DNA of 61,374 nt from Paraburkholderia caledonica NBRC 102488. Lineage in GTDB: Bacteria > Pseudomonadota > Gammaproteobacteria > Burkholderiales > Burkholderiaceae. Under the pieces are notes generated by a model. That model made no database searches and had not been told where the DNA came from. It worked only from the letters and a program-made list of their open reading frames with translations. Both the position numbers and the translations under genes were made by a program. Positions 44,950 through 53,775 of this stretch are shown here, in pieces; the first letter of the stretch is position 1; each line of letters begins with the position of its first letter. Location of the stretch: the NCBI RefSeq assembly GCF_000685095.1, contig NZ_BAYE01000030.1, positions 1 to 61,374 of the forward strand, given 5' to 3'.

Positions 44950-45384
44950 GATCCTTACCTCCAGGGCTTGATTTTCCGCAAACACCCGTTTGCGTTTCAG
45001 TGCTTTTAGTCTAGGCCGGAGGCGGCCTGTGATTAAGCTCTTGCAGAACAATTGAGAGTTGTCGAAATAGGGTACAAACCCTAGGTATTTCAAAGGTCCT
45101 CGGCGACAACGACCCGAAGGCCGCCGCTTGCCGGCGCAGGTGTCGACGTGCAGCTTCAGCCCCGGCGCTCCTCGGACGTCCGGGCGGCGGCGTGGGCGAC
45201 CGACTCTTCATGGCCGCACGGAGCCGGGCGGCAACCGGCTCAGGTCGACCCCGTTGACGCCGTTGAAGCGGTTAAGACTCCAATGTCGCCTTTTGAATCC
45301 ACCGCCGTCATTCCTTCGCCTCGATGCCGAACGTCGCGGAGCAACCCTCGTGGACGATATGCATGTCATGGCAAAATTCCACGC
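44950..45384. promoter_or_regulatory. divergent control region between the small secreted protein and araC
   Basis: About 435 nt. An AGGGT/ACCCT inverted repeat with a 4-base loop lies at 45069-45082, about 120 bp upstream of the small gene. No gene is convincing; frames here are extensions of the AraC frame without family sequence. Confidence 0.4.
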
Positions 45385-46239
45385 ATGCCAGCGCCCCCAT
45401 ATCCCACAGGCCCCTCGGAATTCGCGCGCCTCAAACGTTGCGTGACAGCGAACGTCGAGGTTTTTCATGCCCGATTCAGCCGGCACCGATTTGCCTCGCA
45501 CGCACACGATACATGGGCAATTGGTGCCGTACTGAGTGGGGCGAAGGACACGTCGCCGCGGGATGGCCAGACTGCGATCGTCGAAGCGGGCCAGATCTAC
45601 GCGCTCGCACCGGGTGTCGCGCACGCGGGACGCGGCATGGACCAACAAGGCTGCGAGTATGTGATGCTCTACGTGCCCGACGTCGAGTGGCGTATGCGTT
45701 GCGCCATCCACCGTATTGCACCCGAGGCCATCGTCAAGCCTTTGACCCATCCGAAGTTGGTGGCGGAATTCGCTGCACTGACGCGGCGGCTCCACGCTGC
45801 ATCCAACGAGGATCGTTCGTGTCATATCGAATGGTCGCTGTTTTGGGAGGGCGTGTGCGCGGCGGTGCAGCCAATCACTACACATACCGGTTCGCTTTCC
45901 TCGGCGACCGCGGAACCGTCGATTCAGAGAGTCTGCGAATATCTGCGCGCATCGTTGGATCGCAACGTTTCGCTTGCCGAACTTGCTCGCGAAGCATCGC
46001 TGTCGGTGCCTGAGTTCTGTCGCCGCTTTTCGGCTGTGTACGGCCTCAGTCCGCATCGCTATCAACTCGTGCATCGTCTCTTACGGTGCAAGCGCCTTCT
46101 CCTCGACGCGATGCCGATTGCCGAAGTCGCCATGGCAACGGGGTTTGCCGACCAGAGCCACATGGGTCGGCACTTTCGCGCAATGTTTGGAATGACGCCC
46201 GGCGCAGTCGCCCGGCACGCCGACTCAAGAACGTTCTAG
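45385..46239 (+). CDS. AraC-family transcriptional regulator with cupin sensor
   Basis: A 284-residue regulator. The N-terminal AraC_binding cupin spans about 15-160 (FSRHRFASHAHDTWAIGAVL, IYALAPGVAHAGRGMDQQG). The C-terminal double helix-turn-helix covers about 185-280 (LAELAREASLSVPEFCRRFS and MATGFADQSHMGRHFRAMFG). Start at ATG 45385 (MPAPPYPTGPSEF) keeps the usual length; the upstream extension is low-complexity. It precedes a GNAT gene by 67 nt in the same direction, a possible two-gene operon. Confidence 0.9.
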   Translation: MPAPPYPTGPSEFARLKRCVTANVEVFHARFSRHRFASHAHDTWAIGAVLSGAKDTSPRDGQTAIVEAGQIYALAPGVAHAGRGMDQQGCEYVMLYVPDVEWRMRCAIHRIAPEAIVKPLTHPKLVAEFAALTRRLHAASNEDRSCHIEWSLFWEGVCAAVQPITTHTGSLSSATAEPSIQRVCEYLRASLDRNVSLAELAREASLSVPEFCRRFSAVYGLSPHRYQLVHRLLRCKRLLLDAMPIAEVAMATGFADQSHMGRHFRAMFGMTPGAVARHADSRTF

Positions 46240-46306
46240 ATGCCGCTGTGCCTGCGCAGCTAAGGTGTGGTGATCCTTTCCCTTAACCAAGACCAAGGTA
46301 TTCATC

Positions 46307-46819
46307 ATGTCCACCCGTCATTCTCACGCCCCTGTCGTGGTTTCGTTCACTGCTTCGCATCAGCAGGAAGCCGTCAATTTGATCCTGAATATCCAGAATG
46401 TGGAGGCGGGGTTGGATATATCGCTCGACGATCAACCGGACCTGGTCGACATCGAACGAAGTTACCTGTCGGCTGGCGGCGCTTTCTGGGTCGCGCTCGA
46501 TGAGCAAGAGAAAGTCGTCGGCACCATCGGCTTAATGATTCAAACGCCGGAAGTGGCGGTGCTTAAGAAATTTTTCGTGGCCGTCGACTGGCGCGGCAAG
46601 GACAAGGATTGTGCGTCGCGACTGTATGAATCGCTGATCGCCTTCGCACGCTCGCGCGGGCTCACTACGATCGTCCTCGATACGCCCTCGAGTGCTGCCC
46701 GGTCGCACACATTTTACAGGCGCCATGGATTCGAGCAGATTTCCGGCAGCGAACTGCCCGTACAGTACGACTATCCGGACAGGGGCTCGCTACTGTTTCG
46801 ATTGAGGCTGACTGAGTGA
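46307..46819 (+). CDS. GNAT-family N-acetyltransferase
   Basis: A 170-residue acetyl-CoA-dependent acetyltransferase. The acetyl-CoA loop corresponds to KKFFVAVDWRGKDKDCASRL (usual pattern V-x-x-x-x-R-G-x-G), here with RGKDKD, a somewhat unusual pyrophosphate loop. LDTPSSAARSHTFYRRHGFE is the typical C-terminal motif. The ATG at 46307 has AAGG upstream. Downstream of an AraC regulator; substrate unknown. Confidence 0.87.
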   Translation: MSTRHSHAPVVVSFTASHQQEAVNLILNIQNVEAGLDISLDDQPDLVDIERSYLSAGGAFWVALDEQEKVVGTIGLMIQTPEVAVLKKFFVAVDWRGKDKDCASRLYESLIAFARSRGLTTIVLDTPSSAARSHTFYRRHGFEQISGSELPVQYDYPDRGSLLFRLRLTE

Positions 46820-47334
46820 TCGCATATGCATGACCTAGTCGCTTAATCGGACGTATTCGCGAAAGCGGTGACAGTCAATGCTTTCTCCTGAGCAGCGGCC
46901 ACCCACGAACTGAACACAGCGGCTAGCTGAGCGTTCGCTAACCTCTTGTGGGCTGTAAGCTGACCTAGCGTATCGACTACATGGAGGGGCTGCTGAGGGT
47001 CCGGGCTGAGACCATCCGCGCTTCAAACTCATCGCCGCAAACCGGTCATTGGTATTTCGCCTCCCGGGAGCGGCCAGTCGGCAATGCGTACTCCCGCCCC
47101 ACTTCGGTCAGATGACCTTCTCCAAACCGGTCAGTCAGCGGAATCAATTTTGCGGACCGGAATGCCATAAGCGGCCGTTGGCGACTTCACCCAATCGACC
47201 ATATTCAGCCGTCGGCTCACGCGCGCGCACGACATTCAAACGGCGCTTCAACCGAGATACGGGACATTCGCGGTGTCTAACGCAGAGGTTTAGCCTTTCC
47301 GTGCACATTGCTCGCGCGAACAACGTCACGAACA
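46820..47334. other. gap without a recognisable gene
   Basis: About 515 nt with only short frames. Nothing resembles a known protein, RNA gene or IS end. It separates the GNAT gene from the convergent Tat-exported hydrolase. Confidence 0.4.
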
Positions 47335-48114
47335 TCAGCCGCGCTGTCCAGCGGCCTCAATGATAAGTTGGGTGATCTCGTCGGGATGGGAAATCAGCGA
47401 GAGATGGCTTGACTTGACCTCGATGGTTTTGGCGCCCATGCGCTTGGCCATGAAACGTTCGAGATCGGGGTTGATCGTCCTGTCTTCCGTGGAAACCGCG
47501 TAGAAACTCGGCTTCGATCGCCAGGCGGCCTGCGTAGTCTTGCCCGCGAGCAGAGCCTTCTGGAAGGGCTCCTGCACCGCATAGAGAACCCTGGCCTTCG
47601 CTTTCGGAAGGTCGCCCGCGAAATCGCGCAGGAACGCTTCCTCGGTGAGACGTCCTTCGTCGCCGTCGAAGACAATCCCGGCGGAGGCCGGCGGTGTTGG
47701 ATATGTCTTGGCCAATGCCGTGTAATCCTCGCCCGCATCCGGTGCCCGTGCAGCCACATAGACAAGGGCAGAAACATTTGGATGCGTACCGGCTTCTGTC
47801 ACGATCATTCCGGAGAAAGAATGTCCGACCAGAACCGTCGGACCATCCTGCCGCTCCAGCACCCGCTGGGCTGAGGCAACCGCATCAGGTAACGTCGTCA
47901 AAGGGTTTTGGACAGCCGTGGCATTGAGCCCCGCTGCCTGCAGTCGCGCGATCACTTCCGACCAGCACGATCCGTCAGCGAACAATCCATGCACGAGGAC
48001 GATATTGCGCGCCTTCATCGGAGCAGGCGTTGCTGCCGCGCCACGGGTAGAAATAAGCGAAGCGGCAGCGCCGGCGACGAGGGCGGCCGAGAAGTTACGT
48101 CTGTTCATCGTCAT
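47335..48114 (-). CDS. Tat-exported alpha/beta hydrolase
   Basis: A 259-residue alpha/beta hydrolase with a twin-arginine signal (MNRRNFSAALVAGAAASLIS). Nucleophile elbow VLVGHSFSGMIV, oxyanion segment LVHGLFADGSCW and base histidine in KSSHLSLISHPD. This belongs to the small esterase group resembling plant salicylate-binding/methyl esterases (VHGLFADGSCWSEVI). It is predicted periplasmic. Substrate unknown; translation could begin at ATG 48114 or at the ATG six bases later. Confidence 0.87.
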   Translation of the reverse strand: MTMNRRNFSAALVAGAAASLISTRGAAATPAPMKARNIVLVHGLFADGSCWSEVIARLQAAGLNATAVQNPLTTLPDAVASAQRVLERQDGPTVLVGHSFSGMIVTEAGTHPNVSALVYVAARAPDAGEDYTALAKTYPTPPASAGIVFDGDEGRLTEEAFLRDFAGDLPKAKARVLYAVQEPFQKALLAGKTTQAAWRSKPSFYAVSTEDRTINPDLERFMAKRMGAKTIEVKSSHLSLISHPDEITQLIIEAAGQRG

Positions 48115-48392
48115 GATCCGTCTTCCTTCTTGTGTTGTCTGCTTGGTGAAATGTGGGCTAACGAAAGCACCTTATTCCGCTAGAGCTGAAGCGCATATCA
48201 GACGTGGCGATTGCGCGAATAAACAATACCTTCCGGTCTATTTTGCATAGCGCACGTTTCGTCCATTCTGGTACAAGAATGCTACTGATTGCGCGCCGTT
48301 CTGCCAAGTCAGCCCGCTTCTTGCTAAGTGAACGCTGCGTCAGGTGGTACTCCTACGGATGAGTCTGCCGCCCGTGGGCGGCGATTCAATGT

Positions 48393-49079
48393 GTGGCTGC
48401 GAAGTTCGTCAGCAACAAATATGCGGGCTTCACGTTCGAATGCATGTACGCGTTTAGTAACGCGGCCGGCGGCTTTGCGAACAATCGTCTTTATGGACTG
48501 GCCGGGCAGTACTCGAGCGGCGCCGTGACGGTGGCGGGCGCATATCTCCAGGTCAACGGCAACGCGACGACCAATGCCGGCGGCGCGGTTTCCGCGGCGG
48601 ACACCAACTTCACCGCCACGCGCAACCAGATTTATGGCGGCGGCATCAACTACGCGTTGACGTCGGCGGCGACGGTTGGGTTTGTCTATACGCACACGAA
48701 TCTGACCAATGCGACCGGCAGCGAGTACTTCGGCGATCTCGCCAACGCGGCCAATTCACTGAGGTTTAATAACTTCGAAGTGAACGCGAAATATCAGTTC
48801 ACGCCGGCGTTCTATGCGGGCCTGATGTACACATACACGATGGCGCATTACGAGAGCAACGCGGGTCAGTCGCGGCCGCATTGGGGTAACTTTGGCGGAA
48901 TGATCGACTACAACCTGACCAAGCGTACCGACGTCTACATGCAGGTCGCGTATCAGCGGGCGTCGCATACGGACAGCTTTGCGGCGCCGCTCGGACAGGC
49001 GGTGCTGGTCGGCACGGACGCGCCGTCGTCGAGTCTCAATCAGACCGCCGTGCTCGTGTCGTTCCGGCATCTCTTCTGA
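48393..49079 (+). pseudogene. N-terminally truncated outer-membrane porin
   Basis: About 228 residues match the C-terminal two thirds of a Burkholderia porin (KFVSNKYAGFTFECMYAFSN, NKRTDVYM-like strands, terminal VSFRHLF). The first ~130 residues, including the signal peptide, are missing. Upstream sequence to 48200 is non-porin, so the gene was cut rather than frameshifted. Without a signal it cannot reach the outer membrane. Confidence 0.82.
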
Positions 49080-49241
49080 TCAGGACTGGTATCGGACTTC
49101 AGGCGCCGAAGCGGGGCGGCGGATTGCGGATCGATAGGGGGCGACGCGCTCCCCGTCAGCATCCCGGCATGTCGTCGCACGCGGACACGGGTCGATTCAT
49201 CGCACACCAGTGGAGGCGCAGTCCTTTCAATCGACGCGGTT

Positions 49242-50573
49242 ATGGCAGAACAAAGAGACGATCCGATAAACAGTGCCGCTTTCGACGACGCTTCGACAGA
49301 CGCTCATGCCAACGCCGATACGTTGCGTCCCGGTCCGCTTTCCGAGGCGGTGCTGGTAGGCGCGGCGAACGGCATGACGACAGACGAGGCCAGTTCCGTG
49401 CCGTCGACGTACGACTATACGGCGCTCGTCGGCTTGCTTGCGAGCTATGCGGTATTGATCGTCGGTAACGGTTTGCTCAGTACGTTGGTGCCGGTGCGAA
49501 TGGTCGACTCGGGCGTGTCCATGATCGGTGTCGGCCTGGTGCAGTCGTGCTACTACATCGGCTTCGTTCTTGGCGCTGTGTCCAACCGCTCGCTGATCGA
49601 GCGGGTTGGGCAGCATCGAACCTTTGTTGCATACTCGGCGGGCGTCGCGGTGTTGGCGCTTGCGTTCGCGGCGTTCGAGTCGACGTGGGTCTTCGCCTTG
49701 TTGCGGCTGCTGGCGGGTTTCGCTTTCATGGGCATCTTCACGGCGGTGGAGAGCTGGCTGAACGGCGGCGTGCCCAATGCGCTTCGTGGCCGCATATTCG
49801 GTATCTATCTCAGCATCAACTATCTCGCGCAGGGAGCGGGGCAGTTCTTGCTGTCTTCAGGCGATTCCACGGGAGATCATCCGTTTCTCAGGGTCGCCGC
49901 ATTCTTCTCTGCGTCGGTCATTCCCGTCACGCTGATGAACGGTTGGCCGGTGAGACTGTCCGACGAACGGCTCAAGCCGCAGCAGAGAGACGCGTGGCGC
50001 GCCACGGTCAACGAGATGCAACGGGCGGCGCCGCTTGCGGTGCCGGGCTGCATTCTCGCCGGCTTTCTCTACAGTTCGTTTTACGCGATGGTTCCGGTGT
50101 ACCTCACCCGCATTGGATTTTCTGTCGAGAACCTGTCCGAATTCATGGGCGTTGCGCTGATCGGCGCGCTCGCGCTTCAGTGGCCGATGGGGAAATTCTC
50201 CGACCGTTTCGACCGTGCCCTGCTGGTCAGCAAGGTCGCCATGCTCTCGGCGGTGCTGAGCGGTTTGCTTATCGTCGTTCGCAACCACGTGTTAATCGGA
50301 CTCATTCTGTTCCTCTACGTGGCAGTGTCGTTCACGTTGTATGGACTGATCGTGTCGCACGTGAACGACAGGACTTCGTCGGAGCGGAGAGTCGCGACCA
50401 GTGCGATGCTGCTGATACTGTTTTCGATCGGCGGCGTAAGCGGACCGCCGATCGCCTCGTTTGCAATGACGGTCCTGACGCCCGCGGGCCTGTTCGTGTT
50501 CGATTGCCTCACCTCGATCGCGCTGGCGTTCGCGGCGATTCGAGTGCGCGCGGCCGCGAAGGAAGTGGGGTGA
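49242..50573 (+). CDS. MFS transporter (YcaD-like)
   Basis: A 443-residue major-facilitator protein with about twelve hydrophobic helices after a 55-residue hydrophilic N-terminus. Family stretches include SYAVLIVGNGLLSTLVPVRM, GAVSNRSLIERVGQHRTFVA, GAFMGIFTAVESW-type helix 5 and LQWPMGKFSDRFDRALLV. Its N-terminal tail is longer than usual, and a later ATG (49374, MTTDEASSV) is possible. The stop at 50573 is only 9 bp from the truncated end of the IS6 copy, so the IS stopped just short of the gene. Confidence 0.88.
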   Translation: MAEQRDDPINSAAFDDASTDAHANADTLRPGPLSEAVLVGAANGMTTDEASSVPSTYDYTALVGLLASYAVLIVGNGLLSTLVPVRMVDSGVSMIGVGLVQSCYYIGFVLGAVSNRSLIERVGQHRTFVAYSAGVAVLALAFAAFESTWVFALLRLLAGFAFMGIFTAVESWLNGGVPNALRGRIFGIYLSINYLAQGAGQFLLSSGDSTGDHPFLRVAAFFSASVIPVTLMNGWPVRLSDERLKPQQRDAWRATVNEMQRAAPLAVPGCILAGFLYSSFYAMVPVYLTRIGFSVENLSEFMGVALIGALALQWPMGKFSDRFDRALLVSKVAMLSAVLSGLLIVVRNHVLIGLILFLYVAVSFTLYGLIVSHVNDRTSSERRVATSAMLLILFSIGGVSGPPIASFAMTVLTPAGLFVFDCLTSIALAFAAIRVRAAAKEVG

Positions 50574-50581
50574 TTGTTTTG

Positions 50582-51184
50582 CGTGACGGCGGCACTGCGG
50601 AACCGCTTGAATCCGAGCATCACGTTCACGCGCGATTTGATGTGGCGGTGATCCTGCTCAATCAGGTTATTCAGGTACTTCGAGGAACGCAATTTCGTTC
50701 GCCTGGGTAGCGGCTCGTCGGTCTTCATCTCGCGGACCGCCCGATCAGATGCCGCGTAGCCGTCTAGCGTGATCGTCTCAGGAGCGCGTCCCTGAGTCCT
50801 GATTGCCTTCGCGAAGAACGCCTTTGCTGCCGCCGCGTCGCGCCTGGCGCTGAGGCGAAAATCGATCGTCTTTCCCGCTCGGTCAACGGCACGGTAGAGA
50901 CAGGCCCATTTGCCCCGAATCTTCACGTAGGTCTCGTCGACCCTCCACGACTGACCGGCTGTCGTAGCCAACCGATTCCAGCGTTTGACGAACTCCGGCG
51001 TGTAGCGCTTCACCCAACGCGGGGTCGTAGTGTGGGCGAGGGACAGGCCGCGCTCAGCCATCATCTCGACAAGATCACGCAGGCTGAGCTTGTAGCGCAG
51101 ATACCAACGCACGCAAAGGACGATGACTTCGCGGTCGAAATGACGCCCGTTGAACAACCATTCGAGATCTTTCAGCTTGCTCAT
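50582..51184 (-). pseudogene. IS6-family DDE transposase, C-terminus missing
   Basis: About 201 native residues: helix-turn-helix region LRDLVEMMAERGLSLAHTTT, D83 in SWRVDETYV, D141 in TITLDGYAAS and E176 in NNLIEQDHRHIK, so the DDE triad is intact. After RFRSAAVT (residue 201) the native end (GVELMHRIRKGQF and onward, present as a scrap at 40236-40380) is lost and the frame runs on antisense to the MFS gene until 50315. Probably inactive for want of the C-terminus and the second inverted repeat. Confidence 0.82.
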
Positions 51185-51246
51185 TGGCTCATGGTCGTCA
51201 AAAGTTCAAGGGTAACAGACCGACGCGCCGGACTTGCACCACAACC
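50582..51246 (-). mobile_element. truncated IS6-family insertion sequence
   Basis: The outer end at 51246 reads inward as GGTTGTGGTGCAA, an IS6-like inverted repeat. The transposase starts with ATG 51184, sixty bases in. No right-hand repeat is present: sequence homology stops at about 50582. The left end interrupts an ABC ATPase gene, so the IS or a recombination through it deleted the flanking DNA down to the MFS gene. Confidence 0.82.
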
Positions 51247-51512
51247 GTAGCATCGCCCTGGGCCCGAGCGTGCAGAATCGACTGCGGCTTGTATGGCGAG
51301 CCAACGAGCGCGGCGGTCCCTGAGTCAGGCGCTACCACGCCGCTTAGTATTTTGACGAGCGTCGACTTGCCTGCGCCATTCTCGCCAAGAATGGCGTGTA
51401 CCTCGCCTGGCAAAATAGTAAGATCGACGCCTCCGAGTGCGACGGTCGGCCCGTATGACTTCTGCAGACCCGTCACGCTCAGCGTAGGAACCACCGATGC
51501 GGCATCCGTCAC
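51247..51512 (-). pseudogene. sugar-type ABC transporter ATPase (RbsA/MglA-like), truncated by IS6
   Basis: The first ~88 residues of an ATPase starting GTG 51512: LSVTGLQKSYGPTVALGGVD, Walker A GENGAGKST, SGVVAPDSGTAALVG and PYKPQSILHARAQG. Normal RbsA-type proteins are about 500 residues with two ATPase domains. The gene ends abruptly at the IS6 terminus (51246) and no signature motif or Walker B remains. Other subunits of the importer are not visible nearby. Confidence 0.85.
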
Positions 51513-51768
51513 TGCTGTCTCCTTAATTTATAAGGCCGAAACCGATGCGCCAGACTGCTGTCCAGCCGCCATCCGCTATCCGCGAGTACATCAAGCCGCG
51601 ATCACTTCCCAAACGCAGGCAGATTCAGACGTGTTGAGTTGAGGAAATCGCCTGCGCAGCGACGTCGCCGATGAGCACGTCCGTGTCTCCGATTGCGAAC
51701 CGACAAGAAAGGGGCGACGGAGCGTTCCGTGCGCACATAGCCCGTCACCGGCGCTCCGCCAAACGCTC
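51513..51768. other. gap between truncated ABC gene and the hydrolase fusion gene
   Basis: About 256 nt containing the ATPase gene's ribosome site (AGGAGACAG on the minus strand near 51523). A short minus-strand frame reads GTLRRPFLVGSQSETRTCSS; I recognise nothing in it. Confidence 0.35.
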
Positions 51769-52992
51769 CTATCGGCTGGCTTTTCCCAACCCAGCTTCAT
51801 GCAGGAAGCTGCGAACGGTGTCGCAGAATTCCAGCGGATTCTCTGTCATCGGATAGTGACCCGTGCCGGCCAGCACTGCGATCTTGCTGCCGGGAATGCG
51901 CGAAGCCGCTTCCTCGACCTTTTCCTGATAGACAAGCCAGTCGGCGTCGCCACGAAGCAGCATCACGGGCGCCTTGATCTTGCCTACCTCCGAGCGCTTA
52001 TCGAAATTCGCGTAACCAGTCAGATCGCCGCGCATCACTTCCGGGGTCGTGCGTGAGATCTGCCACACGACTTCTCTCGCACGGTCGGGCGGAGTGCGAT
52101 AGCCGGTCATCGAGCGCGACCACGCGCCGATGATTTCGGTGCCGTTCATGAGGAGCATATCGAGGAAGAACTCAGAGACAGTCGGCGTGTAATCGGCGCC
52201 CTCGGCCGAGATGATCGCGGAATACGCCTCGGGACGACGCGACCCGAGTTCCAGCACAAGATTGCCGCCCATCGAACAGCCCATGATTGCTGGCTTTTGC
52301 AGACCGAGAACATCCATCAGGTGTTCGTTGAATTCCGCATGACGCGTCAGGCTATGAAACGGTCCGTCTGCAGGCAACTCCGTCTTCGAGTGGCCGGGGG
52401 CATCGACTGCAATCACCCGGAATTCGTCGGACAGTCCGTCGAGTACATGCCGGTACATAAGCGTGTCTTGCGAGGCGGCGTGGAAGCACACAATCGGATG
52501 CCCTTCGCCTGCTTCCTCATAGTAGACCCGGATGCCGTCGACCATGACATAGTGGCCGGTCGTTTCCTTGCCTGACGGTCGCGGACCCGGCGAAAAAGGG
52601 ATCTTTTCGATTTCGCCCGACTTTCCGACACGCTTCATCGCATCGAACGCACGCGCCATTACGTCGACGTATTGCCACGCCGCGACGGTATTGCCTTCGA
52701 GCGTCAGCTTGCCCATTCCGGGCGACAGCGCCTCGAACCAGTCGATCTTGCCGTCGACGACGCGCTGCCATTCTTCATCCGGTCCCGCGACGACGATGTC
52801 TGCGCCCAGCGGGCTGCCCTCCGGGAAAACAGCAACGACTTTTCCGGCCAGTACGGCGAGCGTAGAGTAGCCGCTGTCATGTTTGAACTGGATGCGACCG
52901 TCGAAATATCGCGCTGCGCGCGTCCAGTCCTCGTCGCCGTTAAGTTCGGTAGCAAAATCGTTCCACCACTTCGTGTCAGAAAGCTTTGACAT
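51769..52992 (-). CDS. SCP2-like domain fused to alpha/beta hydrolase
   Basis: A 407-residue protein in two parts. Residues about 5-120 resemble an SCP2 sterol-carrier-type lipid-binding domain (WTRAARYFDGRIQFKHDSGY, GKLTLEGNTVAAWQYVDVMA). Residues about 145-405 are an alpha/beta hydrolase: HAASQDTLMYRHVLDGL, nucleophile S240 in GCSMGGNLVLELG, acid in LLRGDADWLV, histidine in AGTGHYPMTENP. ATG 52992 has AGGAG eight bases upstream. It is 107 nt downstream of the cupin dioxygenase gene. A hydrophobic ester or ring-cleavage product is a plausible substrate; this is inference. Confidence 0.85.
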   Translation of the reverse strand: MSKLSDTKWWNDFATELNGDEDWTRAARYFDGRIQFKHDSGYSTLAVLAGKVVAVFPEGSPLGADIVVAGPDEEWQRVVDGKIDWFEALSPGMGKLTLEGNTVAAWQYVDVMARAFDAMKRVGKSGEIEKIPFSPGPRPSGKETTGHYVMVDGIRVYYEEAGEGHPIVCFHAASQDTLMYRHVLDGLSDEFRVIAVDAPGHSKTELPADGPFHSLTRHAEFNEHLMDVLGLQKPAIMGCSMGGNLVLELGSRRPEAYSAIISAEGADYTPTVSEFFLDMLLMNGTEIIGAWSRSMTGYRTPPDRAREVVWQISRTTPEVMRGDLTGYANFDKRSEVGKIKAPVMLLRGDADWLVYQEKVEEAASRIPGSKIAVLAGTGHYPMTENPLEFCDTVRSFLHEAGLGKASR

Positions 52993-53099
52993 GATGCATC
53001 TCCTGATATTGGGTGTCCCGTGAGGGACTGTTTTCTTTAGGACAGGGAAGGGCTTGCGAACCGCCCCCAACAACCTGTGCTGATTAGAGAATCGAAGGC

Positions 53100-53642
53100 T
53101 TATCTAATGAACTGCTTGACGTAGTCCGCGCCCAGGCCGATCTCTTCATAGTAGCTGCGCGCCGCTTCGATCTTCGTGAAAACGTCTTCATAGCCGACAG
53201 CTACGCCCTGCGGATCAACGTACGTATAGCCGCCCGTCACGTGAAACCAGGTGATCATCTCTTCGACGTCTTCTGGCACGAAAAGCGTGTGCGTTTCGCC
53301 CGCCGGTTCGTGCGCATAGGAGTTCAGTTCTGCGACCCAGTCATGCTCCAGGTAATACCAACGTCCCTTCAGCACCATTGCATGGACCGGACCGGTGTGC
53401 CGGTGACGTGACAGCACGCCCGACTGCCGGACGCGGAGGAGATTCACGTAGTAGCCCTGGCTCGCGCAAAGAAGCAGCGGCTTGAACGACACCGTGCTTG
53501 TCATTGGCACCCACAGTTTGTCGTCCTCGAGCCATTTATCGAGAACGCCGAGATGCACAATGTCCGGGGACATGAATGCGGGTTGCGGAAGTTGATAGGG
53601 AACCGCAGCTTCATCGCCGCGCTTTTCCGATACGCTGGACAT
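53100..53642 (-). CDS. 2,4'-dihydroxyacetophenone dioxygenase-like cupin
   Basis: A 180-residue cupin closely matching the length and layout of 2,4'-dihydroxyacetophenone dioxygenase, which splits the side chain of that ketone to 4-hydroxybenzoate and formate. Metal-ligand candidates are H80 and H82 (SRHRHTGPVH), E99 (RWYYLEHDW) and H118 (GETHTLFVP). ATG 53642 has AGGAG six bases upstream. Neighbours are an MFS permease and the SCP2/hydrolase fusion. A related cupin oxygenase with another hydroxyketone substrate remains possible. Confidence 0.85.
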   Translation of the reverse strand: MSSVSEKRGDEAAVPYQLPQPAFMSPDIVHLGVLDKWLEDDKLWVPMTSTVSFKPLLLCASQGYYVNLLRVRQSGVLSRHRHTGPVHAMVLKGRWYYLEHDWVAELNSYAHEPAGETHTLFVPEDVEEMITWFHVTGGYTYVDPQGVAVGYEDVFTKIEAARSYYEEIGLGADYVKQFIR

Positions 53643-53658
53643 GCTGTACTCCTTTACT

Positions 53659-53671
53659 TTCAAACGTTGAA
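53659..53671. promoter_or_regulatory. inverted repeat next to the cupin start codon
   Basis: TTCAA-ACG-TTGAA, a perfect 5-bp inverted repeat with a CG-centred spacer, 17 nt upstream of the cupin ATG. It differs from the TGAAGCGCTTCA boxes further upstream in orientation of its arms, so I do not count it with them. Confidence 0.3.
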
Positions 53672-53775
53672 GTCGTAACGCTTATGCCGATTCCTGACAA
53701 CGCGAGCGCCGGGGACTTTTCCGGTGGGCCGTCGTTCGTGTGTTTCGACGGCTATTGATCGAATTGACCGTCGTG

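Noticed and set aside
50315..50581. C-terminal 89 codons of the IS6 transposase frame
   Set aside because: They are antisense read-through into the MFS gene and share nothing with IS6 proteins after RFRSAAVT.
53659..53671. Eighth member of the TGAAGCGCTTCA operator family
   Set aside because: The arms are TTCAA/TTGAA with an ACG spacer, the opposite order from the TGAA/TTCA boxes, so it is listed separately at low confidence.
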